Source: Pseudomonas sp. Irchel 3E20 (GTDB lineage Bacteria > Pseudomonadota > Gammaproteobacteria > Pseudomonadales > Pseudomonadaceae). Taken from it: DNA of 34,929 bases. A program made the translations under genes and the position numbers. Below are positions 20,313 through 27,870 of the stretch, piece after piece (the first letter of the stretch is position 1; every line of letters starts with the position of its first letter). The DNA is taken from positions 1 to 34,929 of the forward strand of contig NZ_FYEE01000022.1 of the NCBI RefSeq assembly GCF_900187645.1. The letters are read 5' to 3'. Below the pieces are notes generated by a model, which saw nothing but the letters and a program-made list of their open reading frames with translations, did no database searches and had not been told where the DNA came from.

Positions 20313-21281
20313 ATGTCCCTGTCGCAAATGCAGGTTTTCAACGAATACATCATGCCGGCGACTCTCGAGACGCTGGATCAGTATCTCGCTGCGTTCAACG
20401 CCGCCAGCCGTGGCGCAATCGTACTGTCCCCGGACGGCTTCACTGGTGACTTCCTCCAAGAGTCGTTCTTCCAGACCCTGGCCGCTGCCCAGCGCCGTGT
20501 GGATCGCTACAGCGCGAACGCCGCCGTTGCTGCCACCGACCTGACCGAGCTGAAGAACACTTCGGTGAAGGTAGCCGGCGGCTTCGGTCCGATCCGTTAC
20601 GAGCCATCGCAGATGACCTGGCTGGAGCGTCCAACCGCGCAAGGCATCGAAGTCGCCAGCCGAGCGTTCGCTGAAATTCTGCTGAAGGACCAGCTGAACA
20701 CCGCGATCGCCGCTCTGGTCGCCGCTATCACCGCCCAGGCTGCTGCCGTCAACGATGTGTCGGCTACCGCTGGCATCACCTACGCCGGCCTGAACAACGC
20801 CCACGCGAAGTTCGGCGACGCAAGCCAGAACCTGGTCACTCAGGTGATGCAGGGCACCAGCTACCACAAGCTGGTAGGTCAGAACCTGGCGAACCAGCAG
20901 CAGCTGTTCCAGGCGGGTAACGTTCGCGTGGTGGACATTCTCGGCAAGATCTCCGTTGTGACGGATGCCCCGGCGCTGATGCAGGCCGGCACGCCGAACA
21001 AGGAAATCATCCTGTCCCTGGTGCAAGGCGCTGCGCTGGTCCACGACGGCCGCGACATCATCAGCAACGTCCAGACCACCAACGGCAAGGAGCGTATCGA
21101 AACTACCCTCCAGACCGACTACACCTTCGGCCTGGGCCTGAAAGGCTACACCTGGGACACCACCACCGGCGGCAAGTCGCCTACCGACGCCGAACTGGCG
21201 ACCGGGACGAACTGGGATAAGACCGCCACCAGTATCAAGCACACCGCCGGCGTGGCCCTGATCGGTGATGCCTCCAAGTAA
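20313..21281 (+). CDS. Major capsid protein
   Basis: 322 residues, starting 11 bases after the scaffold stop with AAGGAA upstream. It begins MSLSQMQVFNEYIMPATLETLDQYLAAFNAASRGAI as in many siphovirus capsids of this group and ends with a short Asp/Lys tail. The coding sequence has strongly biased high-expression codons. Position after scaffold and before the connectors supports the call. Confidence 0.85.
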   Translation: MSLSQMQVFNEYIMPATLETLDQYLAAFNAASRGAIVLSPDGFTGDFLQESFFQTLAAAQRRVDRYSANAAVAATDLTELKNTSVKVAGGFGPIRYEPSQMTWLERPTAQGIEVASRAFAEILLKDQLNTAIAALVAAITAQAAAVNDVSATAGITYAGLNNAHAKFGDASQNLVTQVMQGTSYHKLVGQNLANQQQLFQAGNVRVVDILGKISVVTDAPALMQAGTPNKEIILSLVQGAALVHDGRDIISNVQTTNGKERIETTLQTDYTFGLGLKGYTWDTTTGGKSPTDAELATGTNWDKTATSIKHTAGVALIGDASK

Positions 21282-21330
21282 CCCTAAAAGCTGAGTCGGG
21301 CCCAGCGCCCGGCTTGGCGAGGACACGATC

Positions 21331-21906
21331 ATGAGTAACAAGAACATCTGGTATCTGCCCGGTCCATTCCACCAGTACCAGGAAGACGTGAAGGCATTGG
21401 CCAAGGCGAATGGCCTGCGCATCGTCGACGCAAGTGTTACCGAAAGCCGTGAAGATGCTGCCGGCGATGTGCCTGACGTGACGGTCAAGGAGCTGCCGAA
21501 GGTGCTGCTGATCGGCGACGGCAATTCCAGTGTCGATATCGACGCCTTCCGCGCCGAGCTTGAGTCTGTCGGCCTGATCGTCGAGTCATTCGCCGGTCGA
21601 GAGCTGGCGCGCCCCGAAGGCGAGCTTGGGTCTGTGGCTGGGCGCCTGTTCCAGGTGTTCGAAGCGGTCAATGCTGGCGTGCAGAGTTTGCGCAACGAGC
21701 GTGACGGCGAGGTGGAGAGGGTGAAGGCCCTGCAACTGCAGGTGGACGACCTTCTCCAGCAGGCCGCCAAAACCAGTCAGGCAGACGCCGAGGCAAAGGA
21801 AATTGCCGACCTGAAGGCCAAGCTGGACGCGGCCAAGGTCACTTACCGCGCCAACGCCTCGAAAGAGTCGCTCCAAAAGCAGGTCGCCGAGCTCGACAAG
21901 CAGTAA
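21331..21906 (+). CDS. Hypothetical head protein with C-terminal HeH-like motif
   Basis: 191 residues. The N-terminal part (IWYLPGPFHQYQEDVKALAKANGLRIVDASV) is a conserved pattern following capsid genes. A coiled coil covers about 120-165, and the C-terminal segment (LKAKLDAAKVTYRANASKESLQKQVAEL) resembles HeH/LEM-like helical hairpins that often end phage structural proteins. It is probably a head-decoration or completion factor; no direct evidence. Confidence 0.6.
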   Translation: MSNKNIWYLPGPFHQYQEDVKALAKANGLRIVDASVTESREDAAGDVPDVTVKELPKVLLIGDGNSSVDIDAFRAELESVGLIVESFAGRELARPEGELGSVAGRLFQVFEAVNAGVQSLRNERDGEVERVKALQLQVDDLLQQAAKTSQADAEAKEIADLKAKLDAAKVTYRANASKESLQKQVAELDKQ

Positions 21907-21945
21907 TACCGGGGCTGCGGCCCCACTCATTCAAGCGGAGGCCAG

Positions 21946-22338
21946 ATGGCTACCTACATCACTGTGGCGGACGTTGACGCCATCCTGGGCCCTACATGGG
22001 CGCCAGATGACAAGAAAGCCCGCGCCGTGTTGCAGGCGAATGCCTATCTGACCTCGCTGAACCTGGTCGGTGTCGACATGGATGCCGTCCCGGAAGAGGT
22101 GAAGCAGGCCGGCGCTGAGCTGGCCAGGGTCGCCTCTGAGGGCAAGCTGTACCAGCAGCAGACCGAGGGATCGCTCGAAGCCAAGACGGTCAAGGCCGGA
22201 TCGGTCAGCACCAGCAAGACGTATGCCTCGCTGGACAGCAGCAAGATCATTGCCAAGCCCGGTGATGTCCAGTTTGCGCTGGCGCTGCTTTCGCCTTGGC
22301 GGTCGAGCCCGTTCTCGTTCCGCGTAGATCGGGGGTGA
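21946..22338 (+). CDS. Head-tail connector (gp6/DnaT-like family)
   Basis: 130 residues. 'ITVADVDAILGPTW...ARAVLQANAYLTSLNLV' is the N-terminal pattern of the small connector group often labelled DnaT-like; the C-terminal 'DVQFALALLSPWRSSPFSFRVDRG' is also typical. Position after the capsid genes and before the head-closure gene fits an adaptor bound to the portal. Confidence 0.72.
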   Translation: MATYITVADVDAILGPTWAPDDKKARAVLQANAYLTSLNLVGVDMDAVPEEVKQAGAELARVASEGKLYQQQTEGSLEAKTVKAGSVSTSKTYASLDSSKIIAKPGDVQFALALLSPWRSSPFSFRVDRG

Positions 22339-22341
22339 CCC

Positions 22342-22701
22342 ATGGGCCTACGTGAAGAGATCCAGGCGGATCTGGCCGAGGCCTTCGACACTGATCTGGC
22401 GGACGCTGTGAATCCATTCAGCGGCGGCGTGACGCTGCCCGGAACGTGGGATCCGGTCACTGAAGCGGCAGGAGAGCCTGTTGTAATCGCCTATACCGGC
22501 CGGGGCGTGTTCGACGCATTCAAGATTGCTCAGGTCGATGGCGTGAACATCCGCGCCACCGACCAGCTGCTGATCGCGCTTACCAACGAAACGATCGGCG
22601 GTGTTCCTGACATCGGCCACAAGATCAACGATTTCGACGTGGTCGACGTCCAGACCGACCCGGCCGGCGCCCATTACGAGATCCAGCTGAGGAAAGTCTG
22701 A
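22342..22701 (+). CDS. Head-closure protein
   Basis: 119 residues. 'VVIAYTGRGVFDAFKIAQVDGVNIRATDQLLIAL' and 'INDFDVVDVQTDPAGAHYEIQLRKV' match the small beta-barrel head-closure proteins (SPP1 gp16-like), sometimes mislabelled glutamate 5-kinase. It overlaps the next gene by one base. Confidence 0.7.
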   Translation: MGLREEIQADLAEAFDTDLADAVNPFSGGVTLPGTWDPVTEAAGEPVVIAYTGRGVFDAFKIAQVDGVNIRATDQLLIALTNETIGGVPDIGHKINDFDVVDVQTDPAGAHYEIQLRKV

Positions 22702-23276
22702 TGACGAACAAGGCGGGCTGGAGTCATAGCCTCACGGACTTCGCCGATCAGGCTGGCGAAGACATTACCCAGATGGCGCGCGTCATCGCGACTGCCATGC
22801 TCACGGAGGTGGTGAATCGTTCGCCGGTCGGCAACCCTGACCTGTGGCAGTCCAACGTGGCGCTGCGCACGAAGAACGTGGCGCTGGCTGATGCCTATGA
22901 CGCGAACGTCGACGCCCGCAACGCGGCGCGCACAGGTGGCCGGGCCTTCAAGAAGCTGACCAAGCGCGAGCGCGAAGAGAACTACTTCGTCAAAGCACAG
23001 GCAGCGGGGAAGGGCTACATCGGCGGCACGTTCCGAGGTAGTCACCTGGTATCGATCGGCGCTCCCGACATGAGCGTGACTGACAACGTCGATCCTTCAG
23101 GCCGCGAAACGATCAACAAGGGCAGCATGCTGATAAAGGCCTCGGGCCAGTTCCCGGTCATCTACATCCAGACGAATAGCCCCTACGGCGAGATGCTGGA
23201 ACTGGGGCATTCCTCGCAGGCGCCAGGCGGGGTATATGACTTGGCGTTCATTGGTGTGAGTGAGGCCTACAAATGA
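22701..23276 (+). CDS. HK97 gp10-like tail-completion protein
   Basis: 191 residues. 'VATAMLTEVVNRSPVGNPDLWQ' and 'YIQTNSPYGEMLELGHSSQAPGGVYDLA' are the hallmarks of the gp10-like neck/tail-completion family (VPVDTG-like turn, Y...LE.G.S.QAP.G). It lies in the conserved order after head closure. It overlaps the next start by four bases. Confidence 0.82.
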   Translation: MTNKAGWSHSLTDFADQAGEDITQMARVIATAMLTEVVNRSPVGNPDLWQSNVALRTKNVALADAYDANVDARNAARTGGRAFKKLTKREREENYFVKAQAAGKGYIGGTFRGSHLVSIGAPDMSVTDNVDPSGRETINKGSMLIKASGQFPVIYIQTNSPYGEMLELGHSSQAPGGVYDLAFIGVSEAYK

Positions 23277-23668
23277 CCTACGAGCAAATCAGAGAGCTGA
23301 TCAACTCGCGCATGGCGTCATTCCCAGGGGTGACTCGAGAACAAATCGATTATCCCAATCAGCCGGAAGTGTTCACGCCACCGGCGACCGGCCTCTGGTG
23401 CCGCCTGAATATCCAGCACGCCACGGCCTTCATGGCCGGCATGGCTGATAGGCCTTACACCCGCAAGCCTGGCCAGATAAACATCCAGTGCTTCGCCCGG
23501 GAGCGCACCGGCACCAAGGCCATCAACGAACTGGCCGACGCGCTCGAAGTGCACTTCGCCTACTGGATGTCCGGCGACCTCGAATGCAGGGAGGCCAGCC
23601 AGGTCGTCGCCGGTGAGTTTGAGGGCTTCTACCAAATCAACGTCAACATCCGGTTTCGCGCCGGCTGA
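23273..23668 (+). CDS. Tail terminator (DUF4128, gpU-like)
   Basis: 131 residues. 'RELINSRMASFPGVTREQIDYPNQPEVFTPP...LWCRLNIQHATAF' and 'GQINIQCFARERTGTKAINELADALE' match DUF4128, the group that fills the lambda gpU position and caps the tail tube at fixed length. Ends just before an intrinsic terminator. Confidence 0.82.
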   Translation: MTYEQIRELINSRMASFPGVTREQIDYPNQPEVFTPPATGLWCRLNIQHATAFMAGMADRPYTRKPGQINIQCFARERTGTKAINELADALEVHFAYWMSGDLECREASQVVAGEFEGFYQINVNIRFRAG

Positions 23669-23687
23669 ATCACGACATACCGCCACG

Positions 23688-23709
23688 CCCGCGCCTTGCG
23701 GGTTTTTTT
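23688..23709 (+). terminator. Intrinsic terminator before the tail-tube gene
   Basis: CCCGC (23688-23692), loop GCCTT, GCGGG (23698-23702), then seven T. A clear intrinsic terminator. Confidence 0.85.
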
Positions 23710-23732
23710 ATGCCCGCGAATAGGAGACTCCA

Positions 23733-24905
23733 ATGAGCTCTGGCGCAAAAATCGTAACGCACTACATCAAAGAGGTTGTTCCAGGCACTACGCCTGTGGC
23801 GCCTGCAGCCGGCGCCTGGAAGACGATGCGCGTCACCGGCAACACTCTGTCGCCAACGCCAGACACCGAGATCTCTGACGAGATCACCGACAGCCGAATC
23901 AGCCAAGGTTCTGTGGTAACCGGTTTGACCATCGGCGGCGACCTGACCGGCGAGATGTCTTTCGGCTCCTTTGACGAGTGGCTGGAAGCACTTTTCTATG
24001 GCAGCTGGACGGCCAACGCGCTCACCATCGGCGATACTCGGCACACCTTCAGTGTGCAGAAGGGGTTCACCGATATCGGGGTTTACAGCCTGTTCAAAGG
24101 CGTCCACGCCGCTACTGGCTCTATCGACATTCCGGAGCAGGGCAAGGTCATCCTGACCATTGGTGGCCAGGCTCTGGACTATGAAGACGCTGAAGCGTCG
24201 TTCGTTACCGGTGCGGCCGCGCCAACCACCACGCCTTTCATGTCCAGTCTTGCTGTGGGTGACATCCTCGTTGATGGCGTTTCTCTGGTGGGCCAGGCCT
24301 GTGTGTCGGCGGTCAACATTGCAGTCGATAACACCATGCAAGTGCAGCGCTGCCTAGGTAGCGGCAAGCTCGGCCCCGGCGCGCTCATTGCGACCGAGGC
24401 GGCCATTACTGGCACGCTGACCCTGGCCTGGTCCAAGGCTGCATGGCTAATCTGGAAAGAACAGTTGAGCCGCAAGCCTTTCTCGGTTGTGTTCCCGATC
24501 AAGGACAGCCTGGGCAACCAGTACACGTTCAACTTCCCAAGCATCGAGATTGACGGCGAGCTTCCGAATGGCGGAAAGCGGGACATCATCCAGGTGAGCC
24601 TGAACTACACCGTGGCCAAGATCGCCCCAACCATCACTCGGGTGCCGTTTGTTGCAGTGGCAAGCGTGTCAGTTGCGCCGACCTCGGCCTCTATCGCAGT
24701 TTCGGCAACTAGCCAGCTCACGGCATCAGCCTTGCCGGCAGGCTCTTCACAGAACGCGACATGGTCGAGTGCAACGCCTGGTGTTGCGACTGTCAGCGCC
24801 TCCGGCCTGGTAACTGGCGTGTCTGTCGGCTCAGCCGTCATCACCGCGACCAGCGTTTCTGACCCGACCAAGACCAGCACCGCAGCCATCACGGTCACCG
24901 CTTAA
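23733..24905 (+). CDS. Major tail tube protein with C-terminal Ig-like (BIG2) domain
   Basis: 390 residues. Residues 1-305 form the tube protein (TGLTIGGDLTGEMSFGSFDEWLEALFYG; C-terminal 'FPSIEIDGELPNGGKRDIIQVSLNYT'). Residues about 310-390 are a bacterial Ig-like domain (VSVAPTSASIAVSATSQLTA, WSSATPGVATVSASGLVTGV, AVITATSVSD), as on lambda gpV. Such domains decorate the tail surface and may aid adhesion; they are not needed for assembly in lambda. Confidence 0.88.
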   Translation: MSSGAKIVTHYIKEVVPGTTPVAPAAGAWKTMRVTGNTLSPTPDTEISDEITDSRISQGSVVTGLTIGGDLTGEMSFGSFDEWLEALFYGSWTANALTIGDTRHTFSVQKGFTDIGVYSLFKGVHAATGSIDIPEQGKVILTIGGQALDYEDAEASFVTGAAAPTTTPFMSSLAVGDILVDGVSLVGQACVSAVNIAVDNTMQVQRCLGSGKLGPGALIATEAAITGTLTLAWSKAAWLIWKEQLSRKPFSVVFPIKDSLGNQYTFNFPSIEIDGELPNGGKRDIIQVSLNYTVAKIAPTITRVPFVAVASVSVAPTSASIAVSATSQLTASALPAGSSQNATWSSATPGVATVSASGLVTGVSVGSAVITATSVSDPTKTSTAAITVTA

Positions 24906-24925
24906 CCCCGAACAAACCTTTGACT

Positions 24926-24965
24926 GTCCCGGCATTAACGCCGGCCGGGACGGTCCTTTTATTGG
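24926..24965 (+). terminator. Intrinsic terminator after the tail-tube gene
   Basis: GTCCCGGC (24926-24933) and GCCGGGAC (24944-24951) form a perfect 8-bp stem with a 10-nt loop, followed by GGTCCTTTTATT. Confidence 0.7.
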
Positions 24966-24985
24966 TGTGGCGTTGAGGATTTAAC

Positions 24986-25456
24986 ATGGCTTTGCAGATG
25001 ACCAAGAAAAAAGATGCGGCCCACGGTGAGCGCTGGGTCGAGTTCGATAAGGACACCAAAATTCTCCTGGCCGGCATCGACAATGCCGAGTATCAGGTAG
25101 GCCTGGAGCGCATGCGCCGCCGCATCGCGCGCAACGATGCCCGATTCGAAGAGGGGCAGGTTGGCGTAGTGTCGGGCGAGCTGACCGAGCACCAGAACCA
25201 CGCCATGCTGCTGAGCCACTTCATCGTGAAGGACTGGTCAGGCGTTCTGGATGCCGATGGCAACCCACTGAAGTACACCCCGGCTGCGGCTGCACAGTTG
25301 CTGGATCACAACCTGGAATTCTTCATATTCGTTCTGCGCGGCGGCTCGTCTGTAGCCGCAGAGAGCGCCGAAGAGCTGGCTGAAACCGTAAAAAAGCCGT
25401 CGCCCGCTTCGAGTGGGAAAAAGAGTGGGCCGGCCAAACCGAAAAGCGCGGCCTGA
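24986..25456 (+). CDS. Tail assembly chaperone (gpG-like)
   Basis: 156 residues, followed in the -1 frame by the T extension. 'WVEFDKDTKILLAGIDNAEYQVGLERMRRRI' and 'LLSHFIVKDWSGVLDADGNPLKYTPAAAAQLLDHN' match tail assembly chaperones of this phage group. A slippery sequence at codons 135-137 lets a fraction of ribosomes shift -1 to make a G-T fusion of about 243 residues that recruits the tape measure protein. Confidence 0.85.
   Translation: MALQMTKKKDAAHGERWVEFDKDTKILLAGIDNAEYQVGLERMRRRIARNDARFEEGQVGVVSGELTEHQNHAMLLSHFIVKDWSGVLDADGNPLKYTPAAAAQLLDHNLEFFIFVLRGGSSVAAESAEELAETVKKPSPASSGKKSGPAKPKSAA
25390..25417 (+). promoter_or_regulatory. Programmed -1 frameshift signal (A-AAA-AAG with stem-loop)
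   Basis: The heptamer A-AAA-AAG (25390-25396) is in the correct phase of the gpG-like gene (GTA-AAA-AAG). Six bases later, CCCGC-TTCGA-GTGGG (25403-25417) can form a 5-bp stem with one G-U. The shift continues as AVARFEWEKEWAGQTEKRGL into the downstream frame. Confidence 0.85.
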
Positions 25457-25716
25457 TCTACCAGGCGCTGAGGATGGCTGTACCTGATGAGCCTGAGAAA
25501 GACTCAATCACGGCCTACATGCTGAACACCTTCCGCAACATCACACGAGGTCGGCGTTTCCTGTCCACAATGGCTGGCGCATTCCCACTGCCGTTATCCG
25601 CTCGGGAAATATCCGATTGGCTGGAATCGCACCCGCCGCCGCTGCCGCGCGATGAGATCGACGATGTAATGTTTGCGCTGGATGCGGTGTGCCTGGACGA
25701 CGACAGCGATGATTGA
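25396..25716 (+). CDS. gpT-like extension of the tail assembly chaperone (-1 frame)
   Basis: 106 codons read only after the frameshift at 25390-25396. 'WEKEWAGQTEKRGLIYQALRMAVPDEPEKDS' continues into 'MLNTFRNITRGRRFLSTMAGAFPLPLSAREISDWLESHPPPLPRDEIDDVMFALDAVCLDDD'. The ATG at 25474 within it has no ribosome site, and the protein sense continues upstream of it without break, so an independent start is unlikely. Confidence 0.82.
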   Translation, partial: AVARFEWEKEWAGQTEKRGLIYQALRMAVPDEPEKDSITAYMLNTFRNITRGRRFLSTMAGAFPLPLSAREISDWLESHPPPLPRDEIDDVMFALDAVCLDDDSDD

Positions 25717-25737
25717 CAACCAACATGAAGCGGCTGG

Positions 25738-25775
25738 CCCGCAGGAGCAAAAATGAACAGATCCATACCTGCGGG
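25738..25775. repeat. Inverted repeat CCCGCAGG/CCTGCGGG
   Basis: Perfect 8-bp arms (25738-25745, 25768-25775) separated by 22 nt, at the left edge of the accessory island between the chaperone and tape-measure genes. No T-tract follows on either strand. Confidence 0.45.
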
Positions 25776-25798
25776 AGCCAAGTACGAGATGGTCTCAG

Positions 25799-26059
25799 TT
25801 ACGTGTGGTATTTGCGCCACGGAATCTGGGAAGGGTGGAGGCTTGCAAGAAGTTTGGCCAGATCTTGCCGACCGTGATACCGGAAGGTTCCCCGCGAATC
25901 TTGTGACGCAAGAACAACGGGAACTCCTGGAAAGTGCGGCTGGAACGATTCGCGGACCGGCTGCGCTGCGCTAGATGATGACGTGTAGTGGTGCTTTACG
26001 ATAACAACGGCAAATGTGACACCCCTATGAGTAATCAGGGCTCCTTCAAAGCTGCTCAT
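25799..26059 (-). CDS. Minus-strand accessory gene, Pseudomonas hypothetical protein family
   Basis: 86 residues; TGGAGG lies six bases before the ATG at 26059, a strong site. 'SSFEGALITHRGVTFAVVIVKHHY' and 'FPGVPVVLASQDSRGTFRYHGRQDLAKLLASLHPSQIPWRKY' read as a well-formed small domain that I know from Pseudomonas genomes without a function. It opposes the late genes. A palindrome GCGCC-GATATT-GGCGC (26081-26096) lies just upstream and may be regulatory. Confidence 0.7.
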   Translation of the reverse strand: MSSFEGALITHRGVTFAVVIVKHHYTSSSSAAQPVRESFQPHFPGVPVVLASQDSRGTFRYHGRQDLAKLLASLHPSQIPWRKYHT

Positions 26060-26303
26060 GCCGACCTCCAGGTCATAAACGCGCCGATATTGGCGCTATC
26101 CCAGTCCTTGGGCTTGCAGGCGTAGGGCTGGGGAATCCTTGCGTGTGGCAGGAGGCTACTACTGGCCGGTAGTCGGGCGTTACTGTCGATTCGTACAGGC
26201 GGATTGAGTGATTGTCTTGATTGGAGGCGTCAGCCCAATTTGCCTTCAAGAGGGGTAATGTATGTCCAGCGGTCGAGAATCAGTCGTTCCTGGTGACGAG
26301 GAA

Positions 26304-26332
26304 TTGAGTTGTAATGCCGCAGGCGCTATGCT
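26304..26332 (+). promoter_or_regulatory. Candidate promoter of the exported protein/YafO pair
   Basis: -35 TTGAGT (26304-26309), 17-bp spacer, -10 TATGCT (26327-26332), 34 bp before the ATG of the first gene. The rest of the 307-bp gap from 26060 holds no gene I can support. Confidence 0.5.
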
Positions 26333-26366
26333 TAGTGGTGAAAGATTCATGGCCCGGGAGGGCAGC

Positions 26367-26912
26367 ATGTCCCGCACAAAGGTTCCATTTTCAAAAGTGG
26401 CGATGCTCAGCCTGGCGCTGAGTGTTTCGACTTCGTGCGCCCAAATTGCTGCTGCCGCGCCTCAGGTGGTAGATATTATCAAGCCTGGCGTGACTTCAAA
26501 GCATGAGCTTGAGCAAAAGGCAAGGCTGCGACAAAGCATCAAGGCTGCCATCGCAGATCTTCGTCAAATGCACAAGTCTTTGGAAGAAAGCTGTCATATT
26601 CTATCTGCTGACGGCTTTATCCCGAAGTACGTGCTGATTGAGCATCCTTATGCCGAGGTCGTTCAGAGCCTTCGAGCGCTGGAGGAGGCTAACAAGGAGG
26701 GAGCTCCGCTTGCAGCTCTTCCTGTCATTGGCGAAGAGTATCAGACCCTTCGCCGACAACTGGCAAAGGCAAGGTCTTTGGCAGTACGCAATGAGATTTT
26801 GATCAATCAGCGCCTGAGCGACCCTCAGGTGTTTGATAGCAGTATCGATTCCAATGGCCTAAGGGCATTGGCAGATATGGCTACAGACCGCCTACATCGC
26901 CTAGTGGGCTAG
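26367..26912 (+). CDS. Exported or membrane-anchored partner of the YafO-like toxin, unknown function
   Basis: 181 residues from the ATG at 26367 (GGGAGGG upstream); in-frame upstream codons lack a site. A signal peptide is clear: SRTKVPFSKVAMLSLALSVSTSCAQIAAAA, with a Cys that could be a weak lipobox. The mature part is helical and charged (ELEQKARLRQSIKAAIADLRQMHKSLEESC). It ends three bases before the toxin-like gene, so they are co-translated. No YafN/Phd-type antitoxin features are visible. Confidence 0.65.
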   Translation: MSRTKVPFSKVAMLSLALSVSTSCAQIAAAAPQVVDIIKPGVTSKHELEQKARLRQSIKAAIADLRQMHKSLEESCHILSADGFIPKYVLIEHPYAEVVQSLRALEEANKEGAPLAALPVIGEEYQTLRRQLAKARSLAVRNEILINQRLSDPQVFDSSIDSNGLRALADMATDRLHRLVG

Positions 26913-26915
26913 AGG

Positions 26916-27356
26916 ATGTCGGTAGTCGTAGAGTTTAATTCCGAGACCTATGAAGCCCTGTTTCGCGACGTTTTGACAGACTACCCAGGTCTGCTTAATG
27001 TCCTTGTCAGTGATTTCACTCGATACATTTCCAGCAATCGCTTATGCCTCCCGCAGTATTTCGGCCGCGAAGCTGCTTACGTGAAGCCTGACGCGGCAAT
27101 AGATGCTGGCTTAATGCATATTCATATTGCCCTGCCGCCTACAGTCTTCCCTGATAAGCGCCCTCAACACGACCGCACCTGCCCGATGAATTCCGCTAAT
27201 CGGGATGCAGCCTTGGTTTATACGCAGGGACTGTACGAGGAAGACCGCTATTCCCTCATCGCTTTTCTTCACCCGGACGCCCACGGAAAGGCGCGTGAGC
27301 GGGAGATCATGAATTACTTGGTGCGCGTTGCTGCACGGTTTCGCGACAAGTACTGA
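26916..27356 (+). CDS. YafO-family toxin-like protein
   Basis: 146 residues. The C-terminal two thirds follow YafO closely: 'LPQYFGREAAY', 'LMHIHIALPP', 'DAALVYTQGLYEEDRYSLIAFLHPDAHGKARE', 'MNYLVRVAARFRDKY' against YafO 'LPDIFGRDALY', 'VAHIHLA', 'AHLVYCQGAFDEQAWLLIAILKPEPHKLAR', 'IGKMAEAFRMRF'. E. coli YafO is a ribosome-associated mRNA interferase. The usual antitoxin YafN is absent; the preceding gene encodes an exported protein instead. The AGAGG before the ATG is too close for a normal site, so translation may depend on the upstream gene. Confidence 0.75.
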   Translation: MSVVVEFNSETYEALFRDVLTDYPGLLNVLVSDFTRYISSNRLCLPQYFGREAAYVKPDAAIDAGLMHIHIALPPTVFPDKRPQHDRTCPMNSANRDAALVYTQGLYEEDRYSLIAFLHPDAHGKAREREIMNYLVRVAARFRDKY

Positions 27357-27379
27357 ATCATCCCACTGCCTGCTGGGCT

Positions 27380-27408
27380 TTGGCGCTTCCAGTGGAGGGT
27401 GGTAGATT
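27380..27408 (+). promoter_or_regulatory. Candidate promoter of the second exported gene
   Basis: -35 TTGGCG (27380-27385), 17-bp spacer, -10 TAGATT (27403-27408), 26 bp before the ATG at 27435. Confidence 0.45.
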
Positions 27409-27434
27409 GCTGCCATCGGGAAAAGGAAGTCACC

Positions 27435-27812
27435 ATGCGAAAATTATTGAAAGGACTGCTTCTTGCTTTCGTATCTCAGGGAGCACTTGCAGCATCGAAC
27501 GCTACTTATCTCTCATGTCCTGGCGTCGATAAAAGGGCTGACGATCTTGTCGTCGTGCTTGATCGGCAAGCCGGCACGGCCTCGCTTCAAAGTGGTAAGA
27601 GTGGCGAAGGCCTGAACTTCGTCTCTCCAGCTTCCTTCGGCCCAAAGGAAGTGATGTGGAGATATCAATCTGATCGGTACCCTCGCAAGTTCTCAGTAGA
27701 TCGGGTTAGCTTGGTCCTTAAAGTAGAGACAACGAGCACCATGACCGACAAAGTTTACGTTGAGTCATCAACCTGCACGATTGTTAAGCCTCCAAGCGGT
27801 GCAAAGTTTTAG
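27435..27812 (+). CDS. Small exported protein, unknown function
   Basis: 125 residues from the ATG at 27435 (AAGGAAG upstream). A textbook signal peptide (MRKLLKGLLLAFVSQGALAA) is followed by a mature part with two Cys that could pair (SCPGV, STCTIV) and beta-rich sequence. It is probably periplasmic. It lies just before a strong terminator and the tape measure gene, with its own candidate promoter, so it may be made in the lysogen. Superinfection exclusion is one possibility; no family recognised. Confidence 0.65.
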   Translation: MRKLLKGLLLAFVSQGALAASNATYLSCPGVDKRADDLVVVLDRQAGTASLQSGKSGEGLNFVSPASFGPKEVMWRYQSDRYPRKFSVDRVSLVLKVETTSTMTDKVYVESSTCTIVKPPSGAKF

Positions 27813-27828
27813 AGAGTTTCAGTATTCG

Positions 27829-27852
27829 AAGCCACCAACTGGTGGCTTTTTT
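27829..27852 (+). terminator. Intrinsic terminator before the tape-measure gene
   Basis: AAGCCACC (27829-27836), loop AACT, GGTGGCTT (27841-27848), with T to 27852. Strong; closes the accessory island. Confidence 0.85.
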
Positions 27853-27870
27853 ATTGCCCGGAGAAAAGTT

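Noticed and set aside
19932..21770. 612-codon minus-strand frame opposite scaffold and capsid
   Set aside because: Long only because the sense-strand codons are GC-rich and biased; low-complexity Ser/Arg-rich translation with no ribosome site.
25753..25974. 73-aa plus-strand frame with GGAG upstream
   Set aside because: The start lies within an inverted repeat, the protein looks random, and the overlapping minus-strand gene has a stronger ribosome site and a recognisable protein pattern.
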